From NCBI GenBank assembly GCA_027946365.1, contig JAPEUQ010000015.1:62001-126000 (forward strand): a DNA stretch of 64,000 bases. Direction: 5' to 3'. A model generated the notes under the pieces. That model had not been told where the DNA came from. It did no database searches and was given only the letters and a program-made list of their open reading frames with translations. This document shows positions 10,443 to 23,052 of the stretch, piece by piece (within the stretch, counting starts at the first letter, position 1; the number at the start of each line of letters is the position of its first letter). Origin of the DNA: Kalmusia sp. IMI 367209 (Eukaryota > Ascomycota > Dothideomycetes > Pleosporales > Didymosphaeriaceae). The translations under genes and the position numbers were made by a program.

Positions 10443-12322
10443 TTAGCTCCCTTTCTTTATCTCATCTGCAATTTTTTCCGCAAACGCATACACCGTACTC
10501 TGCGGGTGCCCCGGCGGCAACAGAGCAAAAGAACTCGCATCCACAACCCTTAACCCCTGCACACCAATTACCTTTGCTTCCGAGTCCACCACCGCATTCT
10601 TATCACTCCTCTTCCCCATACGACATGTGCATGATGCGTGCCAGACCGTCTGCAGTGAATTGCGTATTGTGTTCATAATCTGCTCATCCGTCCGCACAGA
10701 TTGTCCGGGGAAATACTCGGTTTCATCGGAGAGGCCGGCGCGCATCGCCGTCGTGTTGAACGCTTGACGCGTGCGCTTGTAGATTGCGAGAGCGACGGAC
10801 TCATCAGTTGCGTCTGTGAGCCAGTTTGGATCAATTACGGGCAGAGTGTTTGCATCGTCACTTGCGATCGTCACGCTACCTCTACTCTGCGGTGCTACAA
10901 TAGCGCCTAAGATTGTCGCGTACTGGTACCCATCCTTCGGCTGCTGTAAGAGTAGATCTTGGAAATCCCCAATGTAACCTGGTCCACTGAGATATTCGAT
11001 GTCGGGCCAGCTCGCGGGGTTCTTGTCCAGCACGGCAGCGGCCGCAGGCGTGATGAGGTCTCGCGGTGCCTTTTCCCAGCCAAGGAAATCACAGACAGGA
11101 TTCGTGAGAGGGCCTTGTTTTAAGACGGCGTAGTTGAGCGCAGCCTGCTCCGCGACATAGACGGGGTCGTTAGCCAGGCGCGTGAAGGTATCGACCTTGA
11201 CGCGGTAGGTCGGTCCGAAGAATATGTGGTCCTGCATGTCCTGGCCTACGCCTGGTCGGTCTGCAAGTACGTCGATGTTATACTTTTGCAGTGTAGCGGC
11301 GGGTCCGATGCCAGAGAGCATAAGAAGTTGAGGCGACTGGAAGGCTCCTGCTGATAGAATGACTTCTTTCCTAACAGAGAGGCTGATACCTGTGGAGATT
11401 TGAACACCCGTTGCTGTTTTGTTGCTGTCAAATACAATCCTCTTAGCTAGGGTAGCCTGATAGACTTTCAAATTCGAGCGGCTTTGTGCTGCATTGAGGA
11501 AAGAAGTCTGGCTCGAATCGCGCGTTTGTGATGACGGATCGATGGTAGAACTGCAATACTGTGCTCCTAATAAACTCCCTGAATTGAAATCCTTTGTCTG
11601 GATAATGCCAATACCGTTCAATCCCTCTTCCATATAACTACTGAACGGTCCAGCATAATTAGCATACGATACTTGCAGAGGTCCACCGGATGAATCGAAC
11701 GCTGCAGAGTTGTACTCGGCCGAGGCATTTGCTGCGCGAGGTGGTGACCTGGGAGGCGTGAACTGAACTGATTTCTTGAAGTAGGGAAGTAAGTTATCGA
11801 AAGTATACGATTGATCCTCTACGAGATCGGCCCAGCTTTGAAGGGAGCCCTTGTCAGGACGCTGATAGATCATGAAATTCCGAGCAGAGCTACACAATTA
11901 TGTCAGCTAGTACCCTCGATGAGGGAATAAGCAAGCAAGGGGCCGCACCTTCCACCTAGGCATTTCCCTCGAGCGTAGTGCAACGTTCTTCCATTTGCAC
12001 CTGCCTGAGGAGCCGTCACAAAATTCCAATCCACGAGTGGATTCGTATCTGCGGGACTTGAACCGGCCCAGATGACATCGCCGGCTGGTGTTGAAGAAAG
12101 CAGTGGGTTCGTTACTTCATACAACGACCCAGCTTCAACAACCGCAACTTGAACACTAGAGTCCTCAGAGAGGCGGTTAGCAAGGGTGAGACCAGCTGTA
12201 CCGCCTCCAACAATCACATAGTCAAATAAAGCATCCTGGCGCCTCTCGTGGTCCCGAATCAATGCGGCGAATGCCGAAAAGACGTAGATTGAGACGAGCG
12301 TTAAGAATGAGAGAACAGACAT
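10443..12322 (-). CDS. Secreted GMC-family FAD oxidoreductase
   Basis: Two exons, 12322-11949 and 11889-10443, joined over a 59-base GT-AG intron, give 606 residues, normal for the glucose-methanol-choline family. A signal peptide (MSVLSFLTLVSIYVFSAFAA) leads into the FAD dinucleotide-binding motif DYVIVGGGTAGLTLANRLSE. The splice joins KCLGG to SSARNFMIY, completing GMC signature 1. Signature 2 is GAFQSPQLLMLSGIGP. The C-terminal catalytic part has VWHASCTCRMG (active-site His) and PPGHPQSTVYAFAEKIAD. These enzymes oxidise alcohols with O2 or another acceptor (aryl-alcohol oxidase, choline or glucose dehydrogenase types); the substrate cannot be read from sequence. It stands head to head with an SDR at 13451, which suggests linked oxidation steps. 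Confidence 0.9.
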
Positions 12323-12367
12323 CAGGAAAATGATCGCTTGGAATTGGAATGATCGCTCTAAACCTAG

Positions 12368-12374
12368 TTTTATA
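12368..12374 (-). promoter_or_regulatory. Possible TATA box of the GMC oxidoreductase
   Basis: Minus-strand TATAAAA, 46 bases before the ATG at 12322. Close, but possible if the 5' UTR is very short. Confidence 0.35.
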
Positions 12375-13450
12375 TCGACTCACATGTCGTTCACTACTAG
12401 ATTCACCTGGAATATACTTCAAGCTATGCAGATCTAGTGATGTGGGGAAGGCGCGTATCTGGGCATTTCCGGTCTGGAGCTATTGGCGATCATAAGTTCC
12501 ACCAATCCGCCAAGCTTACCCTAGGCGATGATCTAACACCACACAAAACTTAAGCCGAGGTAAAATATCACACCTGCTTATTGACAACACAAGTTGATGC
12601 GATAGGGAATTCCGCAAGGAAAATGATCATAGGTGTTTCGGATGGGGAGGCGGTAGGTCCAACTCTCCCACCGCTTTATGTTTCGCAACTTGTAAGACTG
12701 AAACCGGGGATCATAAGAGTCTTCTCGCTATACATGCCTTGCCTTAAGCTTGATTTCATCCACCATCTTGCGTGACTCCTTAACGCAAGGGGACTCCATG
12801 ATCTAGTGCAATTGTTCAACAGATGATTTGCGACTTTGCGAGCTTCCGGCCCCAAACTCATACCGCTAACGGCTAGAATCACGATCGACTCTGCGCGCAT
12901 AAAGCGTCAACCCAATCACGGCGGTTGACCTGCGCAGCTGCTTCGGCTGGTCTGCAGGCATCGATGTGCCCGTATCTATGTACTGAGTGAAAGGTCTTTC
13001 TTCGAGTTGAGTAATTGGTAGCTAAAGGGACAGAACGAAAAGGTTAATGGTAGCCAACTCTTTTTAACTACCATCTTCACTATTTGCTGGCACCGCGTGA
13101 GGCAATTTGCGTAGCCGAAATACCTAGTCGCATGCATACACTCTTGAACATATATGGGGCACTAATTGAAAATACGCTATACCGCATAGAGCAACCACTC
13201 TCTGATAGGGCGAGCCCCAGCCTAGGACTCCAATGGAGGCATCAGGTCGCGCCAGGCCCGATTAGGGCATCACCATCTTCTAGGATTTGTTCGATTCCAG
13301 ATATAGACAGCCGCGAGAAGTATCAGCCGGACGAAATGATGTGAGAGCTCAAGTATAAATCAGTGCAGGCTCTTGAAACCATGGCATTCGATAACCAGCC
13401 ACCCAGACGATTGAAATTGTTGTCTCAATCCAACCCTCATATCATCAGCC
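12375..13450. other. Divergent intergenic region between GMC oxidoreductase and SDR
   Basis: About 1.1 kb with no supported gene. It must hold the promoters of both flanking genes. Confidence 0.5.
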
Positions 13451-14560
13451 ATGGCTGCTGTTCCATTTCGCGAAGTCCTCGCCGAGCAAAGAGCTCACCT
13501 TCCCCTTCTTGCTACCACCGAGACTTGCTCAGGCGGAACGTATATTGTAACAGGAGCAAATCAAGGACTCGGACGTGAGGCGCTGAAGACGCTAGTTCGC
13601 TTGGGGGCTCGCAAGGTTATCGCCGCAGTACGAAACATCGAATCAGGCAAGGAAGCGCGAGTGGAAATTGAGAAAGAAACCGGGACGCAAGATGTCATTG
13701 AAGTTTGGCCGCTCGACCTAGCGAGCAACGAGTCGGTCAAAGCCTTTGCAAAGGTAGTCACCGACAAGCTAGATCGGATCGATGGCGTGATAGAGAATGC
13801 TGGGGTTGCACTCGTTCATTGGTCCACAGTTGAAGGACACGAATCGTGCATCAAGGTCAATGTCATTGGGACGGTACTCCTGGCGGTTCTGCTGCTCCCG
13901 AAATTGGAAGAGAGTGGTCGAAAATTCAACATCCAACCGCGACTATCCATTGTCACGAGCGAAGCCGCATGGCAAGCAAAGTCAGAGGTGGAAAGGATCA
14001 AGGACAACCCGCGTCAGAAGTGGAACGACGGACAGAACGCAGATCCGGCCAAGGTGTACGATCTTCGTCCCCCGTGTGACGATTATTTTCAAGCTGATAG
14101 CTACCGAAACAGATACCCACTTTCTAAAGCAATCCAAGTCTTCGTGATTCGAGAATTGGCAGCCTTGGTTCCCGTTTCTCGAAGCGGGGTAATCATCAAC
14201 CTCGTCAACCCCGGCTTGTGCAAGACCAAGCTCGGTCGCCATGCAAGTCTTTCAATGCGTGTGCAAATTGCTATTGGAAATTTTCTGGCTGGTAGGAGTG
14301 TCGAAATGGGAAGCCGTACACTTTTGCACGGGGTCGTGGCGGACAAGGAGAGCCATGGATGCTACCTCTCAGCCTGCGAAATCAAGCAGTGAGTCGCGTC
14401 CACATGGACCATACTTGGAACTGCTAACACGTCATTCAGACGGCACATACCGAGCTGGGTAACAAGCGAAGAAGGACAGCAGGTCCAGAAACGGATGTGG
14501 GATGCGGTTGTTAAGGAGATGGAGGCTGCTAATCCTACTTGTGTAAAGGCGATATCATAG
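13451..14560 (+). CDS. Short-chain dehydrogenase/reductase (SDR)
   Basis: Two exons, 13451-14388 and 14440-14560, with a GTGAGT donor and CAG acceptor, give 352 residues. The start is in a good context (GCCATGG). The nucleotide-binding motif TYIVTGANQGLG begins near residue 29; the ENAG motif, the conserved serine in SIVTSEAAW and the catalytic YPLSK are in the usual order. Spacing and the long C-terminal part fit the fungal family related to retinol dehydrogenase/WW-domain oxidoreductase and used in many secondary-metabolite routes. It reduces or oxidises a carbonyl/alcohol with NAD(P)(H). It converges with the transcription-factor gene and diverges from the GMC oxidoreductase. Substrate unknown. 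Confidence 0.88.
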
Positions 14561-14731
14561 CCCACGTTGCAATATTATCCCATTTGTTCAGCGTCGCAAT
14601 TATCATACTCCAACTCTCGAGGAACATCGAGAAAATAATGGTAATCAATATTGGCAATTAGATAACTTTGTGCATTCTGTATTAAATCATTGCTGCGAAA
14701 TTCCAATCGCCAAAGGTGGCCTTCAAGAAAG

Positions 14732-16306
14732 CTAGAGTGGATGGCAATAGAGGGTATCCATTGCGTTCCATAGTTCCCAGGCAGATCTTCGATGGATAAC
14801 ATGTAGCCAGGGAAATTTTGATAGCGTCTGATCTACATCCTCCCATGTACAAATGGTCAGGATTCTCATCGCTTTCTTCAACTTGGGAACCATCCATACC
14901 TCCTCCTCTCCAATAATAGTTGTAGCCCTCCCAACAAACAAGATCCATAGAAGCACCTGCTGACTTTCCATGTCTTCATCAAAGTCGACGCGAGCAGACG
15001 AGTAGATCATGCTGGACAGGAGAGGGCAATCTAGTTGGTGATGCCCAAGAGGAAACAAAAACGTGGCTAAGAACGCGATCAGACCCAAATGAACGGTGTT
15101 CTCCAGGCGTGTCAAACGTTGGCGCTCAGCGAGAGGAGCAATGTAGAGAAGTCGATAGCCAACATAAACGAGCAGATCATGGAACGTGTAGCTGTTCAGC
15201 CTGATACCTTGCCCTCCATGTCCGTTGAGAAACCAGGATATGGTCATCATATCCAAAAGTATGTTCTGGAGCTCGAAAGACAATTTGGTAAGAATAGAAG
15301 AGCTGGTCAATTCTACTTCTCGCGCGCCAGTGAAATTCTCACGTAGCCAAACAAGTGTTTCATATCCAGGTACATCCTGATGATTGAAACGGGTAGGCGA
15401 ACCCAAATGGACAGCGAATTCTAGGTCGGCTCTTGGCTCATGTCAGCATGTTACCCTTTATTTGAATACCCAATCTTGGTGTCTTACTTGAATATTTTCT
15501 GTGCTAAGTCTGGTTTCTCACGCGTCAACCATGATAATCCACCCCGCATCTCAATCATTTTTTGAAGCCCCTCGAGGTGAACCACACCCTGACGGTGTTG
15601 ACCCCGAAGCCGGTCAAATTGAGACATGACGACAATGGCTGCCATGGTTTTGTCCGACGTTGCTTCGTTCCCAGATAGGGCATTATTGATGAGACGATAC
15701 GTCTTTTGCAGATGGCCAATTGCCTCTATAGAATCTTTTTCATTCTTCAGAAGCAAATCAGCAACAGCGATTGACAAGGCCATAGTCCCATGAAGATCTA
15801 TATGATGTCAGTGCTATCGACAAACAAGAACTGGTAGAAGTTCCAGTCGTACAGGCTTCGTCCACAAAAACATAACGGAGCCAAATCGAGTCAGTATCAA
15901 CGAAATCAATAACTTTGACCAGTTCAGGGGGACAAATTGATGTGCTGATTGTGTAAAAGACTAGTCAGACGATAAGCTACCAATCAGTGATCGAAAAAAT
16001 TGTTAGTCAGGACGTACACTGTTGAATCAGCTGTGTCGACCGATGCGTCATACCAATGGGGAAAGAAATGAGGGCAAATGCTGTACTAAATCGTCTTTCC
16101 ACGGAAGACGTCTCGTCATGGCGTGCTGAAGCTTGTGCATGCTCACGCAACCTATGGTTGTTAATCGGTAAGGTAGGCTCAACCCGTCCTGTGTGTTTGC
16201 GTCTTGAGAGAACCTTGCCAGCATTCCGCCCCTTCGCTACGTGACTACGAATGATACGTCTTGATTTGGGACCGATGTTCGAATTATTGATAAATTCAAA
16301 GGGCAT
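14732..16306 (-). CDS. Fungal-specific transcription-factor domain protein (PF11951-like), no zinc cluster
   Basis: Four exons: 16306-16018, 15960-15853, 15797-15488 and 15431-14732, with introns of 55-57 bases that all keep the frame, giving 468 residues. An in-frame ATG at 16318 would add four. The start MPFEFINNSN and RRIIRSHVAKGRNAGK are typical of the subgroup that lacks the Zn2Cys6 cluster. Spliced exons give the family hallmark IDFVDTDSIWLRYVFVDEA, then a helical region to FPWLHVIHRR near the end. Proteins of this group are thought to regulate transcription or cofactors in the nucleus, but without a DNA-binding domain their mode is unclear. Its position beside the SDR and GMC oxidoreductase makes it a candidate local regulator. 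Confidence 0.8.
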
Positions 16307-17240
16307 GGTCTCGAGCACTCCTCAGGGTAAGTAGAAGATGTACCACGAGATAAGGCGGCCGCGACCCGGACTTAGCGGCACTAGGCGGCACTCATAGGCG
16401 GCACTTGGCACCTTAGTCATCGGCTAAGCCAACTTTCTACCCAACCAACATTCATATAGTTTACTTAGACAGTCAGACTTCCATAATTTCTCTGCTGGCT
16501 CTTGTACTCCATCGATTGTTCTCTTGGTACTTGCAAGGTCAGTTGAGGATAGATCCCATTGAACTGGAAAGTAGATAGCTACGGGTTATTTCTTGTTGAG
16601 TAGTGCACGATGGTCGTGCATACAACCTGGCCCTCGCGTTGCACGGAGAAAAGGCTGCCACGTCGAGGTGGCACATACCAAAGATCACCACACTTGAATC
16701 CTCTGACAGGCTTTGTCCCGCCGCGTCGAGTCATGCTACAGGTTGCCTTGGAGTCTTTGGTTTCGGCAATAATCGTACCGGCGTTGCTGGTGTTGCGACG
16801 TTATCATTAAAAATGCACGTCGAAATAACTACGGAATATGATGGCAGAGAGGTTTACGGCTTCTGCGAACTGGTATCTGCCATTTTATAGAATGTAGCAT
16901 AAAACTTGCCCAAGTTAGATAGGTCATATATCGCCTCGCTCCAGAGGGGTTTATAGGAGCCCCTAGTCCGCTGGATATCTCTAATTTCAGTACAACTCCT
17001 TTCCAGCAGGGCAACAGCTACCACAGAACAGGACGGGATAAAGACACAAGAAGCAGCTGGTGTGAACTATTCTGCCAGATGGGTGTTGGGGTATTCGTAA
17101 GCATCGAATTCATGAGGCTGCCTCAAAAGTCTCTCGCATTGTATCTCTACGTCGGTAATAAGTGGTCTTTTTCCAAACAATGTCAACTTCGTCGTCTCTG
17201 TAGCAGTCAACGTTTTATTGTTTGACGAAGACCCTAGGCT
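16307..17240. other. Intergenic stretch with a short GCGGCAC repeat
   Basis: The heptamer GCGGCAC occurs three times at 16375-16404 with 3-6 base spacers. An open plus frame of 95 codons at 16603 has no recognisable motif. No gene can be supported. Confidence 0.4.
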
Positions 17241-18694
17241 TTATTCGACATCTACATCGCTATCTGGGCCATAGGTCATCTCCAGCACATCACCACCTGC
17301 CAATGAAGATAAAATCAGCGATTCTTCATAGAGTTACGGAAAGGGAAATTGTTTCATTAAAGATAGGTCCCATAGATGTATATTCCCTTATAATATGCAA
17401 TTTGCTTACCAGACAGAACCTCTCCCGTTCCGTTCCAGATAATCATACGACGACCGGCGTAGTCTGTCACTTCGGCATCAGGGAAGGCAGCCCTCAGCTG
17501 ACCCGGCACATCTACGCTCTCATCTGGATAATCTCTTCCAATCCAGCCGAGTTTGTGAATACCTTCTTCGTGCGGTTCGAACCCAAAAACCCGGATGATT
17601 TTCAGATTTGGGTATTCCTCACTCTCAAGTAACGCCGGAGGCACCATCTCGATGAAACGCTTGTACGACCGTCCATTGGCGCAACGGCGCATAAATTCCT
17701 TGTTCGAATCCTCGGCAACGGCTCGTTGATCCAAGGTCAGAACCTCCAGCGTCTTCCGCGTAGCTTTCAGCAGCGGATTCCACTCTTTTAAGATGCTTTT
17801 GTCCGATCGCGAGGAGAAGTATAGGTCAAATTCCATAGACTTCTCCCTGTTACTCGGTTTGACTAGATATAGTTTCTTCAGGTTCGTTGAATGGTACATA
17901 ATGCGGGGCGTTAGACACGGTAACGCACGAGGAGCAACCCAATCTGGCGCGATGTCTTCTTCTACACTTTCAGCATCTTCTTCCGACAAATCTGCTAACT
18001 CTTCTAGTCGCTCATCCTCGGGTGTAGACGAGTTTCTCTCATCGTTAGGGATTATACATTCGTTCCCTATCGGAGCAACCAAGATGCCCAACTGCAATTC
18101 CTCGATGCTATCTGCCTCTTTCCTTACGACCTCTTTCGGGAAATAGCCGCGCAGCTTCACCGTCCGCAGTCTACCTAGCCCTCGCTCCGGCATCCTAAAC
18201 ACAAAATTAGACGGGAAATCCGCCCCAAAACCAGAAATCTCCAGATACTCCAAGTCTACGAAACTAGCGAACGACCCCCACGCCCACGCAAACTTGACCG
18301 GCAAACAAAGGAACCTAACTAACGAACCCAGATGCGCCCTCCTCGCCTCGTTTAATCGCTGAACCCATTTTTCATGCGTTGACATTGTTTGTAGGAGGTA
18401 CTCTGCCTTCTTAGCGGTGCTGTCCTCGTAATGATATTTGTCCTCTGTGCGGAAGGCCCTAAGGCTGTATGGTGGGTGTTAACGGGTAGCAGCTACTTCG
18501 ACACGGAGCGCATCGTGCGCCACGTCGGTGTGGAGATCGTGACGGTGCGTTTCGACTATGGTCCAGAGGAGTGGCTCGAGGAGCGCGTGGTAGGCTCTGG
18601 AAACTCTCATTAGGTAGATGATGTCATCCATAGTGAAGTTTGCAACCACATGTGCGAACAGCTCGGCTAGGAGTTTGTCGATGGGAGATGGCAT
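17241..18694 (-). CDS. F-box-like protein
   Basis: I read three exons: 18694-18484, 18444-17410 and 17296-17241, 433 residues. The first holds an F-box-like helix set, PIDKLLAELFAHVV through SRAYHALLEPLLW. The middle exon is leucine-rich and ends in a typical fungal F-box tail, AAFPDAEVTDYAG. The last intron has GTAAGC and GGCAG sites and leads to an acidic end. The first intron is uncertain: GTTAAC at 18483 gives only 39 bases, while GTGTCG about 21 bases upstream gives 60; both keep the frame. F-box proteins link substrates to SCF ubiquitin ligases in cytosol or nucleus, and many fungal ones have unknown targets. An acidic low-complexity segment (LADLSEEDAESVEED) lies in the middle. Confidence 0.7.
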
Positions 18695-19081
18695 TGTAGA
18701 CTCGTGTACAGCGCGTATGAATGCGCAGGGAAGCAAGGTCGTGGCGGGAAAACAAGTCGCTTGATAGCGAATATGGGAGACATGCTACCAATGGACAGCA
18801 TTTGGTGGGTACCAGCGACATCCCCGATATGCAGGTAGCATTCTTGGCCCCCAAGAAAGTGCCATGGTAGGGGCCAACGTCCACAAATCGGCCAATGAAG
18901 CTGGATTGGCGAATGTGGAGATGCAAGGAGGCACGAGACGTTGCAGTCATGTATTCTATTGTACCTCTTTCTGAATGTTTTACCCATGAGGATCCACAAA
19001 GAATTGTGAAAAAACAAGCGAATCACAACGAGCGTGAGAAATGTGTTGGACTAAATTGCAAGATTATCTATTGAGAAATAT
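18695..19081. other. Intergenic stretch
   Basis: Only short unconvincing frames. It holds the promoter of the F-box-like gene and the 3' end of the thiolase. Confidence 0.5.
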
Positions 19082-20473
19082 TTACACATTCGCCTCGTTA
19101 ACGAAGAGACCAGCCATGCCCATGCCGGTACCTATACACATTGACGTGAGCAAAATTTTCTTCTTTTGTCTCCTGCACTCGCTAAGCCCTGTTGCGATTT
19201 GTCTTGCGCCTGTGCATCCCAAGGGGTGACCGAGCGCGATAGCGCCACCTCGTACGTTTAGCTTTGAGTGATCGATCTTCAGTGTCTCCAAGCAGTACAC
19301 TGCCATGGAAGCGAAAGCCTCGTTAATCTCGATTAGATCGATGTCGTCCAGGGTGAGATTGAATTTAGTAAGCAATTTTGGAATAGCAATGGTAGGACCA
19401 ATGCCCATGATGCGGGGAGCGAGTCCAGCAACGGTCGCTCCCACGAATTTGGCAAGGATAGGCTGACCAAGCTCCTGAGCTTTCGAGCGCTTCATGAGAA
19501 GCACAGCCGCGGCGCCGTCAGTGAGCTGCGACGAGTTCCCGCCATGCGACTTGTCGCCGTGAGGCAGGAAAGCTGGCCGAATCTTCTGCAGGGCCTCGAA
19601 TGTGGTTCCGTATCTTGGACCCTCGTCCTTGGTAAGCGTAACTTCTTTCTCCTCACCCGTCTTAGGATCCTTGATCTTAACCTGAATCGGCACAATCTCG
19701 TCGTCGAACCAGCCCGCCTTCTGCGCCATCTCGGCCCTCCTGTATGACTCGGTGGCAAAACGGTCCTGCCTCTCACGGGAGATGTTGAAGTCGTTTCCGA
19801 CGTTCTCCGATGTCTGGCCCATGGGCTGCATGCAGTCGCACGCCTCCTGATTTTGTAGGATTTCGTCGAAGAAAGGACGCTCGAGGCGGTCACCGCCGAC
19901 CGTCATCGACTCGGCGCCGAGAGCAAGGCCGACTTCGATGGCACCGGTGGCGATTTGGTTGGCGATGTCTTGCACGGCTTTGAGGCCGGAGCTGCAAAAG
20001 CGGTTTACGGAGGACCCGGCTGTGGTGTTGGGGTAGCCGGCGCCGAGCATGGCGGCGCGGATGTAGTAGGCGGCTTTGGCATCTGAGACCTGTTTGGTCG
20101 TCAGTCAGATGTGCAATATATACGCCGGAGGGGGAGAGAGAACACACATTGCCTAGGCAGATGTCTTCGACGAGTACCGGGTCGAGCTTGGACTTGGCGA
20201 TGACTTGCTTCAGTAGCTTGACGAGAATGCCATCGAGCGGCGTGTCCTTGAAGCCGCCCTTGTGTGCCTTTGCGAGCGGAGTGCGCACCGCGAGCGTGAT
20301 GACAACATCGTCGGGGTTTTTCGTCGTTCTATCACACAATGATCAGCTTCCGGTTCCAATGCTCTCGTAGCCCACAAGCTCGGCTTCCGGCAACGCGGCG
20401 TTACTCACATGGCGCTCAAGCCGCTCTTCGAGGGCGCGATTTGGGATACAATGGATTTCAGTCGTTCAGTCAT
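19082..20473 (-). CDS. Peroxisomal 3-ketoacyl-CoA thiolase
   Basis: Three exons, 20473-20409, 20328-20148 and 20089-19082, give 417 residues, the usual length of fungal POT1/KAT1 thiolases. The N-terminus has RLKSIVSQI (residues 4-12), close to a PTS2 peroxisomal targeting signal. Catalytic residues are in place: the nucleophilic Cys in NRFCSSGLKA (about residue 114), the His in GGAIALGHPLGCTGARQ, and the second Cys in SMCIGTGMGMAG. NEAF in IEINEAFASMAVY is also conserved. The enzyme cleaves 3-ketoacyl-CoA with CoA in the last step of fatty-acid beta-oxidation. Neighbouring genes do not form an obvious beta-oxidation set, so this is probably a housekeeping copy. Confidence 0.93.
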
Positions 20474-21424
20474 TGTGAATTGTGAGCGATGAATCGGATT
20501 CAAAGGGAGGAATTGGAGAAAGAGGCCAGAATGTGAAAATGCGGAGAGGGTTGCGGAGGTGCTTTAACGTGTGGGGCGACGTCGGTACCGAGGCATCTCG
20601 GGAACTTGTCACGGGGTCCGGCATTTGCAACATTGGTCGCCCGTTGTCTGGAACATCCTCTATCGTCGAATAGTAATCGAAGCGCTGCTGTCTGCCGTCC
20701 AAAGGTTGACTTTGCTGAACAGATGATAGCAGACCATCGGGACCTCGGTGCTGCACCACGGTACGCGCCGTCGATCTTGCTGGCCCGCGTAGCGAGACGC
20801 GTCTTACGTTCTGTCCGAGGACCATCTTTTGAGGACTCTTTCCGCTTTTTGTAACTTGTATCCTAGGATTACTCGACGCACATGGCGTCGTCAAGCTTTT
20901 GCCCTAGATCTGTTCTTCTGCACACAACAGTTGAAGTGGTTTGCTTCACAACATGTACCGTTGAGAGTCCCCTAAATCGATCGAACGCGCTGTGGTGTAC
21001 CAAAGATATGTTGCTACAAGTCACAGTAACACTCGACATGGACTACGCCCAGCCGTCCCCCAGGTTGGACACATATAACACAAAGGTAGATATCCACCCT
21101 TTCCTCGCCATTTGAGGAGAAGGCTGGCGGGCACATTGTGTACGAAGTCTTGCAGCATCTGGTGACGCTGTTCGAGCAAGGTGCGAAGGTGGTGTTGATG
21201 TCCAGTCAAAGGACAAATCATCGAGGACTATCCACTTCTATATTGAGTATGCTGGGGTAACTCAGCACCGAATACGTCCACCCAACTTTTGTCCCAATCT
21301 TCCTTGTTTCGGCGCTATACCCTTTGCGGAGCAGCCGGCATGGCCTCGCAGCCTGCCCAATTGATCCGGCGGGTCAACGCTGGCTACCTACAACGAGCTA
21401 CGCCGCCTCACCAAACACCTCACC
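20474..21424. other. Divergent intergenic region between thiolase and O-methyltransferase
   Basis: About 950 bases with short frames only; none shows a domain. Both promoters lie here. Confidence 0.5.
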
Positions 21425-22816
21425 ATGACAGTTACCAAGATGCCTCCCAACAGAATAGTTGAGCTGTCCGACATCATCTCAGAACACACACGCAAAGTCG
21501 ATGCATACTTCACCTCCAAGAACCTTCCTACGCCTTCGTTCGACGTATCATATCCTCCCAAGGTTCCGCTTCCACCCGAAATCGAGCAGTCTCAACAGAC
21601 CGTTCTCGCCGCTACAGACGAGCTCACGGCGCTCATGATGGGACCCGCCCTGATGCTCGTTGGCAAGAACTCGGTATATCCTTTGTGCTACTTCCATTGA
21701 CCAACTAATCAACTGATGCGTCCCACAGTTCAATGCCTGGTCCAGCATCCAGGCTATTGAGCGATTCGGCATTGCCAAATCCTTTCCTGTAGGAGAGACA
21801 TCCACTTTTCAAGATATTGCACAGACTTGCTCGCTTCCAGAATCGGATACGCGCCGCATCATACGGCATGCTGTGACCAACTACGTTTTCCAGGAGCCAG
21901 AACCTGGTGTTGTGAAACATACAGCCGCGTCCAAAGCCCTAGCTGCGATTCCACCTTTAGGCAGCGTGGTTGGCTTCCTAGCTAACGAAATGTGGCCCTC
22001 ATCGTCCCGAATCACTGACGCACTTGAAAAATGGCCAGGCTCCGAGGAGGCGAATGAGGCCGGCTTCAACATTGCATATGGGGTTGATATCCCCATGATG
22101 GATGTTGTAGATCGCGACCCTGCTCGAGCAAAACGCATGGCAGGCGCCATGCAATTCATGCATAGTGGGCCAGGATACGACATACGACATGTTGTCGACA
22201 ACTTCGACTGGGGAGACGCTGCCCATGGCTTGCTTGTTGATGTCGGAGGAGGAAACGGCACTGTGGGAGCCGCAATCGCTCGAGCATTGCCCAACATCCA
22301 CTGCATTGTGCAAGACCTGCCCGAAGTCGTCAAAGATGTTGATATTCCGGAGGATCTGCGTGAAGGCGAGAGGCTGAAGCTCGTAGCACATGATTTCTTT
22401 CAAAAGCAACCAGTCAAGGACGCAGACATCTATCTTCTACGGTGGATCCTCCATGACTGGTCTGACAAATACGCTGTTAAGATCTTACAAAATCTAGTAC
22501 CAGCGCTCAAACAAGGCGCCCGTGTGGTTGTCAACGAGCTTAACCTACCTCCACCCGTGGGATTGTCACCTTACAAGCAAAGATCCGCTCGGTAAAATCT
22601 ATCCCATGTTTGCTTGTAGCATGATGCTAATGCTCTTGAAGTGGCTTCGACCTTGCTATGAAGGCCTTACAAAATGCAAAAGAACGGGACGCACAGGATT
22701 GGAAGGATTTGTTCCATAATGCAGATCCAAGGTTCAAGCTAGAGGACATCAAGACGCCCCCGGGGGCTACTCTGGCGATCATAAGCGCCACATGGGAAGG
22801 TAAAGGCGCGTCATAA
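21425..22816 (+). CDS. O-methyltransferase, plant/fungal caffeate-sterigmatocystin OMT type (PF00891)
   Basis: Three exons, 21425-21673, 21729-22591 and 22642-22816, give 428 residues with all phases matching. A dimerisation-type helical N-terminal part ends near DTRRIIRHAVTNYVF. The SAM-binding motif is LLVDVGGGNGTVGAAIAR, followed by CIVQDLPEVV. The catalytic histidine is in YLLRWILHDWSDKYAVKIL. The C-terminus RFKLEDIKTPPGATLAII is typical. Enzymes of this family methylate phenolic or enolic hydroxyls of polyketides, indoles and modified peptides. It lies 2.5 kb from the tyrosinase/UstYa genes with only the small peptide gene between, so it could act in that pathway; this is inference. An earlier ATG at 21340 is out of frame. 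Confidence 0.88.
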
Positions 22817-23052
22817 TCAGGATCTTCACGTAGAACCGACGGCATGGCAAACTTATGTCAATTTCATAGTCAAACACGACTGAACGAATCAATTCATCGA
22901 CCTAGCCAAAACCAAACGAGCATGTGCCTCCTAGAATCAAGTATACCCTCGCTCATTTATTGCTTCAACATGTTCCGTGGTATATCCAATTGCTCAAAAG
23001 CTCAGCCTTCATTCATCTCCCACAATTATAGTCCCTTCCTCCATGTCGTACT

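Noticed and set aside
14575..14802. Minus-strand frame following the transcription factor
   Set aside because: It overlaps the end of the real exon in another frame and has no family match; the factor ends plausibly at 14732.
17574..17584. GGTTCGAACCC resembling a tRNA B box
   Set aside because: It lies inside the coding sequence of the F-box-like gene, and no A box or cloverleaf surrounds it.
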